From contig NZ_CP022189.1 in the NCBI RefSeq assembly GCF_003111685.1, positions 1,814,001 through 1,878,000 on the forward strand: a DNA stretch of 64,000 nt, written 5' to 3'. The first letter of the stretch is position 1. The number at the start of each line of letters is the position of its first letter. The notes beneath the pieces are model-generated. The model had not been told where the DNA came from and searched no databases. It saw nothing but the letters and a program-made list of their open reading frames with translations. The stretch comes from Alloyangia pacifica (lineage in GTDB: Bacteria > Pseudomonadota > Alphaproteobacteria > Rhodobacterales > Rhodobacteraceae). Positions 37,772 to 47,647 of the stretch are shown here, in pieces. The position numbers and the translations under genes were made by a program.

Positions 37772-38527
37772 TCATCCCGGCTGGGTGACCACCAGCGCGC
37801 CGGTTTCGGTCGCGACCACCGTGTGCTCGTATTGCACGACCGGCGCGCAGGGCTCGCTGTAGAGCGTCCAGCCGTCCTCGCCCTCGCTGGCCCACTGCCC
37901 TCCCATCGACAAAAACGGCTCGACGGTGAGCACCAGCCCCTTGGTGATCCGCCGCCGCTCGCCGCGCACGGGCCAGGTAGGGATCTCTTCGGGGTATTCA
38001 TGCAGGGAATGGCCGACACCGTGGCTGGCGAGATTGCGGATCAGCGTGTAGCCCTTGCTGCCGGCAAACCGCCCGATGGCCGCGCCGATCCCCGCGAGAG
38101 GCCGATCCGCGCCAACCTGTGCAATGCCGATCTGCATGGCTTTCTTGCCATCGCGGCACAGCCGGTCGAGTGGCGCTTTCACCGGCGCCACCCGAAAGGT
38201 CGCGCCGGTGTCGGCAAAGATCCCGGCCTTCGAGGCCGAGACGTCGATGTTCACCAGATCGCCGCGCTGGATCACCCGCGGACCGGGGATGCCGTGGGCG
38301 ATCTCCTCGTTGATGCTGATGCAGGTGGCGCCGGGGAAGTTGTAGCTCGTCTCGGGAGCCGATTGCGCACCCTCGGCTTCGAGCATCGCGCGGCCGATCT
38401 CGTCGAGCTCCAGCGTCGTCATGCCCGGCTCGATCGCCTTCGCCATGCCCTGCAGGGCGTTCGCGACGATCCGGCCGATGTCCTTCAGCCCGGCAAGGTC
38501 GTCCATGTCGTTGATCGTCATCTGCAA
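37772..38527 (-). CDS. map: Type I methionine aminopeptidase
   Basis: 251 residues with the pita-bread fold metal ligands visible: Asp in LVNIDVSASKAGIFADTGATF, His in HGVGHSLHE, Glu in TVEPFLS and Glu in VVQYEHTVVATETG. It removes the initiator Met from new proteins. The start MQMTINDMDDL could also be the third codon. The extended Cys-rich N-terminus of some type I enzymes is absent. Confidence 0.95.
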   Translation of the reverse strand: MQMTINDMDDLAGLKDIGRIVANALQGMAKAIEPGMTTLELDEIGRAMLEAEGAQSAPETSYNFPGATCISINEEIAHGIPGPRVIQRGDLVNIDVSASKAGIFADTGATFRVAPVKAPLDRLCRDGKKAMQIGIAQVGADRPLAGIGAAIGRFAGSKGYTLIRNLASHGVGHSLHEYPEEIPTWPVRGERRRITKGLVLTVEPFLSMGGQWASEGEDGWTLYSEPCAPVVQYEHTVVATETGALVVTQPG

Positions 38528-38647
38528 ATCCCACGTTGCGAGGGCGCAGACTAGCCGGAAGCGGCGGCAATGTCTTCCGTCACAAGCGGGCAGCCCGCTT
38601 GCACCAGCTGCAATCCGCAGCCGATACGCCTAAGCGCCAAGGCAGTG

Positions 38648-39103
38648 TCAGCTCCCGGCGTTGGGATCCTCGTAGACGCCCTGTTCCTTCAGCGCGTCGA
38701 TCACCTCTTTGGGCATGTAGGTTTCGTCGTGCTTGGCGAGGATCTCGCTCGCCCGGAACACGCCATCGACATAGCGCCCGGTGCCGACCATGCCCTGGTT
38801 CTCGTCGAAGAGGTCCGGCAGCACGCCCTCGAAGACCACCGGCACCGAGGCGCCGCCATCGGTCACCGAGAAGCTGATCTCATGCCCCTGGCCGCGCACG
38901 AGCGAGCCTTCCTCGACCAGCCCGCCAATGCGGAAGGTCTCGTTCGGCGAGGGCGGTGCCTCGACCACCTGGCTCGGCGAGCGGAAGAAGTTGATCCCGT
39001 CGCGCATCGCATAGCCGATCAGCGCGGTCGAGACGACCAGCGCCACCGCGGCCAGCGCCACGACCTGGATGCGCCGCTGCTTCTTCAGCGATTTGAGACC
39101 CAT
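38648..39103 (-). CDS. ccmE: Cytochrome c maturation heme chaperone CcmE
   Basis: 151 residues from the ATG at 39103. A membrane anchor lies at about 13-32 and the periplasmic OB fold holds the heme-binding H125-x-x-x-Y129 in ILAKHDETYMP. It covalently holds heme for transfer to apocytochrome c. The other ccm genes are not in this window, so ccmE is separate from them here. Confidence 0.95.
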   Translation of the reverse strand: MGLKSLKKQRRIQVVALAAVALVVSTALIGYAMRDGINFFRSPSQVVEAPPSPNETFRIGGLVEEGSLVRGQGHEISFSVTDGGASVPVVFEGVLPDLFDENQGMVGTGRYVDGVFRASEILAKHDETYMPKEVIDALKEQGVYEDPNAGS

Positions 39104-39308
39104 TGCCTTCCCCCCGACATGCATGCGGTTCTCTCTATATGGCACCTTAAGGCGCCGAGAGCACCGCTCCAAATCAAATTGCGTCACCGCGCCGCGGCCC
39201 GCCCGCTCTTCGAGACGGAACTATCCCCGAGGTGTGGGGCCTGCGCGCCCGCTTTGTCCTGCCCGCGAGCAGCACGCCCCGCCCTGTCGTGCCCGTCGGG
39301 GGCGGGCG

Positions 39309-40121
39309 CTAGGCAGCCTCGAAGCTCAAAGGCCGCTTGAGGAACTGGGTCGCATGCACCGAGACCTTGCGCGGATCGCCGGTGGTCAGGAAACGGCTCT
39401 CGGTCCCGCTGCCGTACATGTCTGGATGGCGCTGGAGGTAGTCGGCAAGCGACTCTGCCACGAGGTTCGCCTGCGAATAGACCGCGACTCCCTCTCCCAG
39501 AGCCTCCTGGAAGACCTCGAGCATCAGCGGATAGTGGGTACAGCCAAGGATCGCCGCCTGCGGCTCGGGCATCTTGCGTTTCAGCGCCTCGACGTGGCTG
39601 CGCACCAGCGCCTCGGCGAGGATCATGTCACCCTCTTCGATGGCATCGACGAGACCGCCACAGGCCTGCGCCTCGACGTCGACGCCGATGGCACGGAAGG
39701 CCAGCTCGCGCTGGAAGGCACGCGAGCGCACCGTGGCCGGCGTGGCAAAGAGCGCGACGTGCTGCACCGCGACCTCGCGCGGCGGCGAGTTGTCGCCCCA
39801 TTGCCGCTCGGTCAGCGCCTCGATCAGCGGCACGAAGACCCCCAGGACGCGCTTGCCCTTGGGCAGGCCGCCCTCCTGCATCCGGCGCAGCGCCGCCGCC
39901 GAGGCGGTGTTGCAGGCGAGGATCACCAGATCGCAGCCCGCGTCCCAGAGGCGGTGCACCGCATCGACGGTCAGTTTATAGATGTCATCCGCGTCGCGCA
40001 CGCCATAGGGCGCGTGCCGGTTGTCGCCATAGTAGACCAGCGGCACCTCGGGCAGCCGCTTTGCGACCGCGTCGAGAACCGTGAGCCCGCCAAGCCCGGA
40101 ATCAAACACACCAACCGCCAT
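39309..40121 (-). CDS. murI: Glutamate racemase
   Basis: 270 residues from the ATG at 40121 (AGGAGGG upstream). The two catalytic cysteines are seen at 70 (VILACNTAS) and 194 (AILGCTHYP), with the N-terminal [14 protein letters not shown] loop. It makes D-glutamate for peptidoglycan. The 200 nt downstream toward ccmE hold nothing recognisable. Confidence 0.96.
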   Translation of the reverse strand: MAVGVFDSGLGGLTVLDAVAKRLPEVPLVYYGDNRHAPYGVRDADDIYKLTVDAVHRLWDAGCDLVILACNTASAAALRRMQEGGLPKGKRVLGVFVPLIEALTERQWGDNSPPREVAVQHVALFATPATVRSRAFQRELAFRAIGVDVEAQACGGLVDAIEEGDMILAEALVRSHVEALKRKMPEPQAAILGCTHYPLMLEVFQEALGEGVAVYSQANLVAESLADYLQRHPDMYGSGTESRFLTTGDPRKVSVHATQFLKRPLSFEAA

Positions 40122-40344
40122 TCTCTGCCCTCCTTGCCGGGACGCACACCCGGCCTGCCTCACGTGACGCTGCGCCGACTCACGTGGCGCAAGCCCCGAA
40201 GACCGGTCTTACGGCGCTTTGGGATGGAGATCCATTGCGCCCTGTGGCGACGCCCGCGCCCCCGGGAGGGCGCGGGACGCGGGGGCACTGACCCGGGACT
40301 CCGGGGGTATCTTGCCCTGCAAGAAAGGCGCGAGACCTCTGCGC

Positions 40345-43300
40345 CTATTCGGCAGCCCTGACCATGGAGCTGCCGCCGGCGTGTATGGCGGCAAGCAGCT
40401 CTTCGCGACGCTTGGCGGCAGCGCGTTCGGCCTTTTCCTTCACCGGGCCGTAGCCGCGGATCTGCAGCGGCAGTTCGGCGAGCGCGACCGTGGCGTCGAG
40501 CGTCTCGGGCCTCACCTTGGGCAGCACCTCGGCCATGTCGCGCTCGTATTGCGCGATGAGGGCGCGCTCCATCTTCCGCTCCGCCGTGCGGCCAAAGGGG
40601 TCGAGCGCAGTGCCGCGCAGCCACTTCAGCTTTGCCAGCAAGCCGAAGGCCTTCAGCATGCCCTCGCCATAGGTCTTCTTCTGCGGACGGCCGTCGGAGC
40701 CTTCCTTGGAGAGCATCGGCGGGGCAAGGTGGAAGCTCATCTCGAAGCCGGGCTCGAAGGTCTGTTCGGCCTTCTTGCGGGTCTCGAGATGCATGCGGGC
40801 CACCTCGTACTCGTCCTTGTAGGCGAGCAGCTTGTGGTAGCCCTTGGCCACCGCCTCGCGCAGGCGCTTGTCGGGTATGCCGTCGAGCAGGGCGCGGTAT
40901 TTCTTCGCCAGCCGCCTGTTCTGGTAGACCGCAAGATGCGCTTCACGGAAGGCGATCTTCTCGTCCAGCGACTTCGGCTTCTCCACCACCTTGGGGGTGA
41001 TCAACGCCGCGGCCTCGGCAGGGTGGACCACCGCCCAACGGCCGATCTCGAAGGCGCGCAGGTTGCGCTCCACCGCCGCGCCGTTGAGGCGGATCGCCTC
41101 CTCGATGGCATCATGCGGCAGCGGCAGGAGCCCCTGCTGCCAGGCGGCGCCGAGGATCATCATGTTCGAGAAGATCGAGTCGCCCATGGCGATCCGTGCC
41201 AGCTCGGTCGCGTCGAAGATCGCCAGCCGGTCCTGCATTCGCGCCTCGAGCGCCACGCGGAGCTGGTCGAATGGAAGCTGGAACTCGGTGTCGCGGGTGA
41301 ACTCGCCGGTGATGATCTCGTGTCCGTTGACCACCGCCCCGGTGCGGCCGCGTTTCGTCAGCCCCAGCGTCTTGGCCCCGGCGCTGACCACGAGGTCGCC
41401 GCCGATCAGCGCGTCGGCCTCACCGGTCGCCACGCGCACCGCCGAGATGTCCTCGGGGCGCTTTGCAAGCCGCAGGTGGATGTGCACCGCGCCGCCCTTC
41501 TGGGCGAGGCCCGCCATCTCCATCATGCCCGCACCCATGCCGGCGATCTGCGCCGCCTGCGCCAGCACCGCGCCCACGGTCACCACGCCGGTGCCGCCGA
41601 CGCCGGTGATCACCACGTTGTGGGTCTTGTCGATCTGCGGCAGTTGCGGCTGCGGCAGATGCGGCAGGTCGATCTCGGCGGTCTCGCCCTTGCGCATCTT
41701 CGCGCCCTTGAGGGTGACGAAGGAGGGACAAAAGCCCTTGAGGCAGGAATAGTCCTTGTTGCAGCTCGACTGGTCAATGGCCCGCTTGCGACCCAGCTCC
41801 GTTCCGGCGGGGACGATCGAGACGCAGTTCGATTGCACGCCGCAATCGCCGCAGCCCTCGCAGACATCGGTGTTGATGAAGACCCGCTTGTCAGGGTCGG
41901 GGAAGGTGCCCTTCTTGCGGCGGCGGCGCTTCTCGGCAGCGCAGGTCTGGATATAGAGGATGACCGAAACGCCGCCGATCTTCTCAAAGCGCTTCTGCAC
42001 GGCGTCCATCTCGGCGCGCTCGAATTTCTCGATGCCGCGGGGGAAGAGGTCGAAGTTCACCTCCTCCTTCTCGTCGTAGACCACCGCGAGATGCTCGACG
42101 CCCATGGCCTTCAGCTCGCGGGCGATGCGGTCTGCCGTCAGCCCGCCCTCGTTGGGCTGGCCGCCAGTCATGGCGACGGCGTCATTGTAGAGGATCTTGT
42201 AGGTGATGTTGGTGCCCGCGGCGAGCGCGGCACGGATCGCCAGCGAACCGGAGTGGTTGTAGGTGCCGTCGCCGAGGTTCTGGAAGACATGGCTGCGCTT
42301 GGAGAAGGGCGCCTCGCCGACCCAGTTCACCCCTTCGCCGCCCATGTGGGTGAAGCCGGTGGTCTCGCGGTCCATCCATTGCACCATGTAGTGGCAGCCG
42401 ATCCCGGCATAGGCGCGCGCGCCCTCGGGCAGCTTGGTCGAGGTGTTGTGCGGACAGCCCGAGCAGAAATACGGCAGCCGTGCCGCGAGGTCGGGGGCGT
42501 TGTCGGCCTTGCGCGCCTCGTCGAGCGCCGAAAGCCCGGCCTTGATGCCCTCGGTGCCGCGGCCCTCCTCGACGAAGATCTCGCCGAGCTTCTGCGCGAT
42601 CCACACCGGATCGAGCGCGCCGCGGGTGGGGAAGAGCTCTTCGCGGTGCATGCCGCCTGCCCCGCCCTTGTACCAGCCATAGACCCGGCGGCCGCGACGG
42701 TCGTCGAAGATCGCTTCCTTGACCTGCACCTCGATCAGCTTGCGCTTTTCCTCGACGATGACGATCAGCTCGAGCCCCTCGGCCCAGTCGTGGAAGCCCT
42801 TCATGTCGAGCGGGAAGGTCTGGCCCACCTTGTAGGTGGTGAGGCCAAGACGCTCGGCCTCGGCCTCGTCGATGTTCAGCAGCGACATGGCGTGCTGCAG
42901 GTCGAGCCAGTTCTTGCCCGCGGCGACGAGGCCAATCTTGGCGCCGGGCTTGCCCCAGACGCGCTTGTCCATGCCGTTCGCGCGCGAGAACGCTTCGGCC
43001 GCGAAGCGCTTGTAGTCGATCATCCGCGCTTCCTGCGCGTGCGGCGTGTCGCCGAGGCGGATGTTCAGCCCGCCTTCGGGCAATTGGAACTCGGGTGTCA
43101 CCAGCGACATGCGGTCCGGGCGACCGTCAACCACCGCGGTGGCCTCGACCGTGTCCTTCATCGTCTTCAGGCCGACCCATAGGCCCGAGAACCGCGACAG
43201 CGCGAAGCCGTAGATGCCGAAGTCCAGCACTTCCTGAACGCCAGCGGGCGAGACCACGGGCATGTAGGCATCGACCAGCGCCCATTCGGACTGGTGCAGC

Positions 43301-43764
43301 ACCGTCGAGCTCTCGCCGGTGTGGTCGTCGCCCATGGCCATGAGGACGCCGCCATGTTTCGACGTGCCCGCCATGTTGGCGTGGCGCATGACGTCGCCCG
43401 AGCGGTCGACGCCGGGGCCCTTGCCATACCAAAGGCCGAAGACACCGTCGTACTTGCCCTCGCCGCGCAGCTCGGCCTGTTGCGAGCCCCAGAGCGCCGT
43501 GGCCGCGAGATCCTCGTTCAGCCCTTCCTGGAAGAGCACGTCATTCTCGGACAGCAGCTTTCCGGCGCGCTTCATCTGGATGTCGACGGCCCCCAGCGGC
43601 GAGCCGCGATAGCCCGTCACGTAGCCCGCCGTATGCAGCCCGGCGGCGCGATCGCGCTCTTTTTGCATCAGCATCAGGCGAACCAACGCCTGCGTGCCAT
43701 TCAAAAGTACCGGACTCTTGCTTAAGTCGAACCTGTCCTGCAGGGAAATTGCTTGCTTGCTCAT
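40345..43764 (-). CDS. Fused indolepyruvate ferredoxin oxidoreductase
   Basis: 1139 residues from the ATG at 43764 (GGGAGG upstream). The alpha-subunit part has a pyruvate:ferredoxin-like N-terminus (GYVTGYRGSPLGAVD) and a thiamine-diphosphate domain (about 440-590; GIGCHYMVQWM, LGDGTYNHSGSLA). An iron-sulfur segment follows near 670 (CEGCGDCGVQSNC). The beta-subunit gamma domain begins at about 730 (VVITGVGGTGVVTVGAVLAQAA), so IorA and IorB are fused. It oxidatively decarboxylates arylpyruvates from aromatic amino-acid breakdown to acyl-CoA. It is divergent from a LysR regulator across a perfect inverted repeat. Confidence 0.93.
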   Translation of the reverse strand: MSKQAISLQDRFDLSKSPVLLNGTQALVRLMLMQKERDRAAGLHTAGYVTGYRGSPLGAVDIQMKRAGKLLSENDVLFQEGLNEDLAATALWGSQQAELRGEGKYDGVFGLWYGKGPGVDRSGDVMRHANMAGTSKHGGVLMAMGDDHTGESSTVLHQSEWALVDAYMPVVSPAGVQEVLDFGIYGFALSRFSGLWVGLKTMKDTVEATAVVDGRPDRMSLVTPEFQLPEGGLNIRLGDTPHAQEARMIDYKRFAAEAFSRANGMDKRVWGKPGAKIGLVAAGKNWLDLQHAMSLLNIDEAEAERLGLTTYKVGQTFPLDMKGFHDWAEGLELIVIVEEKRKLIEVQVKEAIFDDRRGRRVYGWYKGGAGGMHREELFPTRGALDPVWIAQKLGEIFVEEGRGTEGIKAGLSALDEARKADNAPDLAARLPYFCSGCPHNTSTKLPEGARAYAGIGCHYMVQWMDRETTGFTHMGGEGVNWVGEAPFSKRSHVFQNLGDGTYNHSGSLAIRAALAAGTNITYKILYNDAVAMTGGQPNEGGLTADRIARELKAMGVEHLAVVYDEKEEVNFDLFPRGIEKFERAEMDAVQKRFEKIGGVSVILYIQTCAAEKRRRRKKGTFPDPDKRVFINTDVCEGCGDCGVQSNCVSIVPAGTELGRKRAIDQSSCNKDYSCLKGFCPSFVTLKGAKMRKGETAEIDLPHLPQPQLPQIDKTHNVVITGVGGTGVVTVGAVLAQAAQIAGMGAGMMEMAGLAQKGGAVHIHLRLAKRPEDISAVRVATGEADALIGGDLVVSAGAKTLGLTKRGRTGAVVNGHEIITGEFTRDTEFQLPFDQLRVALEARMQDRLAIFDATELARIAMGDSIFSNMMILGAAWQQGLLPLPHDAIEEAIRLNGAAVERNLRAFEIGRWAVVHPAEAAALITPKVVEKPKSLDEKIAFREAHLAVYQNRRLAKKYRALLDGIPDKRLREAVAKGYHKLLAYKDEYEVARMHLETRKKAEQTFEPGFEMSFHLAPPMLSKEGSDGRPQKKTYGEGMLKAFGLLAKLKWLRGTALDPFGRTAERKMERALIAQYERDMAEVLPKVRPETLDATVALAELPLQIRGYGPVKEKAERAAAKRREELLAAIHAGGSSMVRAAE

Positions 43765-43833
43765 GCGCGCCTCCCATCGCTCATAGTGCTTGCAGCTCCG
43801 CACCATGATAGGTCACACATGCTGACCCGGATA

Positions 43834-43855
43834 GGGAAATTTTCGTGAATTTCCC
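43834..43855. promoter_or_regulatory. Candidate LysR operator between ior and lysR
   Basis: Perfect 8-bp arms GGGAAATT (43834) and AATTTCCC (43848) around six bases. The dyad is 69 nt from the ior start and 74 nt from the divergent lysR start. This is where LysR regulators bind to control themselves and the divergent gene. Confidence 0.6.
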
Positions 43856-43929
43856 ACACTCGGCGAAGATGTGTTCCCGTTAACCGTTCCTGTCGTATAC
43901 AGGGCGCCAAAGTTGAATAAGATGCCGCC

Positions 43930-44835
43930 ATGGATTGGGATAAGCTCAGGATCTTTCACGCTGTCGCTGACGCAGGCAGCCTGACACATGCGGGAGATGC
44001 GCTGCATCTGTCGCAATCCGCCGTGTCGCGCCAAATCCGGGCGCTCGAAGAGGCACTGGATACCACCCTTTTCCACCGTCATGCCCGGGGACTGATTCTC
44101 ACCGAGCAGGGCGAATTGCTGTTCGACGCGACAGCCGCCATGGTGAAACGCATCGACAGCGCCACCGCGCGCATCCGCGACAGCGAGGAAGAGGTCTTCG
44201 GCGAACTCAAGGTCACCACGACCCACGGCTTCGGCGTGCTCTGGCTGGCCCCGCGCCTGACCAAGCTTTACGAAAAGTTTCCCGACCTGAAGATCGACCT
44301 GATGCTCGAGGAGCGCGTGCTCGACCTGCCGATGCGCGAGGCCGACGTGGCGATCCGCATGAAAGAGCCCAGCCAGGCGGACCTGATCCGCAAGCGGCTG
44401 ATGTCGATCCGCATGCGCATGTATGCCTCGCCTGCATACCTCGAGGCGAACGGCCTGCCCGAGTCGCTCGAGGATCTCTCGTCGCACCGGCTTATCTGCC
44501 AAAATCCCAACTCGGCGCAGGTGCTTTCCGGCAAGGCGCTGGTGCAGAAGCTGCTCACCTATGACATTCGGACGGGTCTCACGGTGAACAACTACTTCGG
44601 GGTGCTGCAGGCGGTGATCGCCAACCTCGGCATCGGCGTGCTGCCCGACTACATCATCGAGGATTTCCCGCACGTGGTGCGGGTGCTGCCCGACGTCGAG
44701 AGCAACGAGGTGCCCGTGTTCCTCGCCTACCCGGAAGAATTGCGTCATTCCAAGCGGGTAACCGCCTTCCGCGACTTCGTGCAGGACGAAATCTTCGCGC
44801 ATCGGCGGCAACTCAAGGCGATGGGCGCCGACTGA
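43930..44835 (+). CDS. LysR-type transcriptional regulator, divergent from ior
   Basis: 301 residues. The N-terminal winged helix-turn-helix (about 1-60; DKLRIFHAVADAGSLTHAGDALHLSQSAVSRQIRALE) is followed by the effector domain, with GFGVLWLAPRLTKLYEKFPDLKIDL and a PxxxI loop near VLQAVIANLGIGVLPDYII. The position opposite the oxidoreductase gene and the shared dyad suggest that it controls that gene, perhaps in response to an arylpyruvate. It has no OxyR-type Cys pair. Confidence 0.93.
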   Translation: MDWDKLRIFHAVADAGSLTHAGDALHLSQSAVSRQIRALEEALDTTLFHRHARGLILTEQGELLFDATAAMVKRIDSATARIRDSEEEVFGELKVTTTHGFGVLWLAPRLTKLYEKFPDLKIDLMLEERVLDLPMREADVAIRMKEPSQADLIRKRLMSIRMRMYASPAYLEANGLPESLEDLSSHRLICQNPNSAQVLSGKALVQKLLTYDIRTGLTVNNYFGVLQAVIANLGIGVLPDYIIEDFPHVVRVLPDVESNEVPVFLAYPEELRHSKRVTAFRDFVQDEIFAHRRQLKAMGAD

Positions 44836-44854
44836 CGGCGCCCAATAAACAGGC

Positions 44855-44875
44855 GCCATGCAAACAGTGCATGGC
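44855..44875. repeat. Small hairpin after lysR
   Basis: Arms GCCATGC / GCATGGC with a 7-nt loop, 19 nt past the lysR stop and just after two GGCGCC copies. No T-run follows, so it may be an mRNA 3' end rather than an intrinsic terminator. Confidence 0.4.
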
Positions 44876-44915
44876 AGCAATGTCCGATTGAGACCGTTTC
44901 TTCCCTTGATCGACT

Positions 44916-45022
44916 CAAGACTGATCACATATTCAGCACACGAAGCTTGAAGCGCCCTAGTGCGCGTCATCTTCAACCTCCCTGTTGGACTTCGGCCGAG
45001 CTTTGTGCTCGGCCTTTTTTTT
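44916..45022 (+). ncRNA. Candidate small RNA with own promoter and terminator
   Basis: TTGATC at 44916 and CATATT at 44938 (16-nt spacer) look like a promoter. A transcript would start near 44950. It would form a first stem (TTGAA...TTCAA with inner GCGC/GCGC), then a single-stranded stretch holding ACCTCCCTG, which is complementary to ribosome-binding sites. It would end in a strong terminator (GGCCGAGC / GCTCGGCC, 5-nt loop, eight T). Length is about 70 nt. No protein frame in it is credible. It could instead be only the lysR 3' UTR and terminator. Confidence 0.45.
44994..45022 (+). terminator. Strong rho-independent terminator
   Basis: 8-bp stem GGCCGAGC / GCTCGGCC, loop TTTGT, then TTTTTTTT. 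It lies 159 nt past the lysR stop. The 165 nt from here to purL hold no other recognised element. Confidence 0.92.
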
Positions 45023-45187
45023 GCGGCTGGCCCCGCAGCCCCGCCGCGAGGCGCGCCGCGACCCTCTGCCCTGCCGGCGCAAAGGCGGGAAAGATTGCAA
45101 CGCGCCGGGGCGCTCGGGCCCTGACCCCTCTTCCCCCTTTGCCGCCCTTGCCTTAAAGAGCCCCCAACCACGCTAAGGGGAGCAAGG

Positions 45188-47347
45188 ATGCAGGAACCGT
45201 CCATCACCGAAGAGCTCATCGCCGCACACGGGATCAAACCCGACGAATACGAGCGGATCCTGCAGATCATCGGCCGCGAGCCGACGTTCACCGAGTTGGG
45301 GATCTTCTCGGCCATGTGGAACGAGCACTGCTCCTACAAGAGCTCGAAGATCCACCTGCGCAAGCTGCCGACCAAGGGCCCGCAGGTCATCTGCGGCCCG
45401 GGCGAGAACGCCGGCGTCGTCGACATCGGCGACGGCCAGGCGGTCATCTTCAAGATGGAAAGCCACAACCACCCCTCCTACATCGAGCCCTACCAGGGCG
45501 CGGCGACGGGCGTGGGCGGCATCCTGCGGGACGTGTTCACCATGGGCGCCCGCCCGATCGCGGCGATGAACGCGCTCAGCTTCGGTGAAAAGGACCACCC
45601 CAAGACCCGCCAGCTCGTGCACGGCGTCGTCGAGGGCGTCGGCGGCTACGGCAACTGCTTCGGCGTGCCGACGGTGGGCGGCGAAGTGCGCTTCCACCCG
45701 GCCTACAATGGCAACTGCCTGGTCAACGCCTTCGCGGCGGGCCTCGCGGACACCGACAGCATCTTCTACTCCGCCGCCTCGGGCGTCGGCCGCCCGGTCG
45801 TGTACCTCGGCGCGAAGACCGGCCGTGACGGTGTCGGTGGCGCGACCATGGCCTCGGCCGAGTTCGACGAGACCATCGAGGAAAAGCGCCCCACTGTGCA
45901 GGTCGGCGATCCCTTCACCGAAAAGCGCCTGATGGAAGCCACGCTCGAGCTGATGCAGACCGGCGCGGTGATCTCGATCCAGGACATGGGCGCGGCGGGC
46001 CTGACCTGCTCGGCCGTTGAAATGGGTGACAAGGGCAACCTCGGCGTGCGCCTCGACCTCGAGAAGGTACCGGTGCGCGAAAAGAACATGACCGCCTACG
46101 AGATGATGCTCTCGGAGAGCCAGGAGCGCATGCTCATGGTGCTCGACCCCGCCAAGGAGGCCGAAGCCAAGGCCGTCTTCGACAAGTGGGACCTCGACTT
46201 CGCCATCGTGGGCGAGACCATCGCCGAGGACCGCTTCCTCATCGTGCTGAACGGCGAGGTGAAGGCCGACCTGCCGCTCAAGGCGCTCTCAGGCACCGCG
46301 CCCGAGTACGACCGCCCCTGGGTCCCCACCCCCGCCGCTGAACCGCTCGCCGACGTGCCCGGCATCGATCCGATCGACGGGCTGAAGGCGCTTATCTCCT
46401 CGCCGAACTACTGCTCGCGCGAATGGGTCTACGAGCAGTACGACAGCCAGGTCATGGCCGACACCGTGCGCATCCCTGGTTTCGGCGCCGGCGTGATCCG
46501 CGTGCATGGCACCGACAAGAAGCTGGCCTTCACCTCGGATGTGACGCCGCGCTACGTGCGCGCCAACCCGGTCGAAGGCGGCAAGCAGGCGGTGGCGGAA
46601 GCTTATCGCAACCTCGTCTCCGTGGGCGCCCGCCCGCTGGCGACCACCGACAACATGAACTTCGGCAACCCCGAGAAGCCCGAGATCATGGGCCAGTTCG
46701 TCGGCGCTATCGACGGCATCGGCGCGGCCTGTCTTGCGCTCGACACGCCCATCGTCTCGGGCAACGTCTCGCTCTACAACGAGACCGACGGCGAGCCGAT
46801 CCTGCCGACGCCGACCATCGGCGCGGTTGGGCTGATCGCCGCCGGCGAAGAGCCGATCCTCGGCTATGCGCGCGACGGCCATGTGGCGCTGCTGGTCGGC
46901 GACACCGCCGGCCACCTCGGCCAGTCCGCCCTGCTTGCAGAGGTGTTCAATCGCGAGGAAGGCGACGCGCCCGCGGTCGATCTCGAGGCCGAGCGCCGCA
47001 ACGGCGAGTTCATCCTCGCCAACCGCGACTGGATCCGCAGCTGCTGCGACCTGTCGGACGGTGGCCTCGCCATGGCGGCCTTCGAGATGGCAGAAGCCTC
47101 GGGCGTCGGCGTGCAGATCGACGCGGCGGATACCCCTACCCTCTTCGGTGAGGACCAGGGCCGCTACCTCATCGCCTGCAGCTTCGACGCCGCCGAAGCG
47201 CTGATGAGCGCGGCCTCGGCAGCGGGCGTCACGCTGGCGACTGTCGGCAAGTTCACCGGCGACACGGTCCGCTTCGGAAGCAGCGAAGCCCCGCTCTCGG
47301 AACTGGCGGCCGCCTACCGCGGCAGCTTCGGCGGCTACTTCGGCTGA
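45188..47347 (+). CDS. purL: Phosphoribosylformylglycinamidine synthase subunit PurL
   Basis: 719 residues, the small PurL type that works with separate PurS and PurQ. It has the AIR-synthase-like ATP-binding repeats ([61 protein letters not shown], and the second repeat [31 protein letters not shown]). It makes FGAM in purine synthesis. AAGGGG lies just upstream. purS and purQ are not in the window. Confidence 0.97.
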   Translation: MQEPSITEELIAAHGIKPDEYERILQIIGREPTFTELGIFSAMWNEHCSYKSSKIHLRKLPTKGPQVICGPGENAGVVDIGDGQAVIFKMESHNHPSYIEPYQGAATGVGGILRDVFTMGARPIAAMNALSFGEKDHPKTRQLVHGVVEGVGGYGNCFGVPTVGGEVRFHPAYNGNCLVNAFAAGLADTDSIFYSAASGVGRPVVYLGAKTGRDGVGGATMASAEFDETIEEKRPTVQVGDPFTEKRLMEATLELMQTGAVISIQDMGAAGLTCSAVEMGDKGNLGVRLDLEKVPVREKNMTAYEMMLSESQERMLMVLDPAKEAEAKAVFDKWDLDFAIVGETIAEDRFLIVLNGEVKADLPLKALSGTAPEYDRPWVPTPAAEPLADVPGIDPIDGLKALISSPNYCSREWVYEQYDSQVMADTVRIPGFGAGVIRVHGTDKKLAFTSDVTPRYVRANPVEGGKQAVAEAYRNLVSVGARPLATTDNMNFGNPEKPEIMGQFVGAIDGIGAACLALDTPIVSGNVSLYNETDGEPILPTPTIGAVGLIAAGEEPILGYARDGHVALLVGDTAGHLGQSALLAEVFNREEGDAPAVDLEAERRNGEFILANRDWIRSCCDLSDGGLAMAAFEMAEASGVGVQIDAADTPTLFGEDQGRYLIACSFDAAEALMSAASAAGVTLATVGKFTGDTVRFGSSEAPLSELAAAYRGSFGGYFG

Positions 47348-47416
47348 TTCGCACCGGCGCGCATCGCGCGCGCCGGGCTCCGCCGCAGCACTAAAAACGG
47401 CGGTTCTCCGCCCATG

Positions 47417-47451
47417 AAAACGCCGCGTCCCGTCCCGGACGCGGCGTTTTT
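47417..47451 (+). terminator. Rho-independent terminator after purL
   Basis: 14-bp perfect stem AAAACGCCGCGTCC / GGACGCGGCGTTTT with a 6-nt loop and a T-run. Confidence 0.93.
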
Positions 47452-47474
47452 CCTTCCCCAGCGTCAATCTGATA

Positions 47475-47492
47475 CAAATTGTCACCAATTTG
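47475..47492. promoter_or_regulatory. Candidate operator upstream of second lysR
   Basis: Perfect inverted repeat CAAATTG-N4-CAATTTG, 156 nt upstream of the LysR-type gene at 47648. It contains the T-N11-A pattern of LysR sites. The remaining 155 nt to the gene hold no frame that looks coding. Confidence 0.45.
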
Positions 47493-47647
47493 GGATCACC
47501 CCCTGCTTGCTTGCCCAGAGCAACGTCCTAAATTAATCGGTAACTCATCCGTTAAGAGCGCGCGCCGAACCTTACACAACCGACGAGGGAAAAGCGCGCG
47601 GCCGACCGCCGATCTAGGCGACCCAAAAGCCCGAGCAGAAAAAGACC

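Noticed and set aside
40219..43182. 987-codon open frame antisense to the indolepyruvate oxidoreductase
   Set aside because: Shadow of a clear enzyme; arginine/leucine/histidine-rich without domains.
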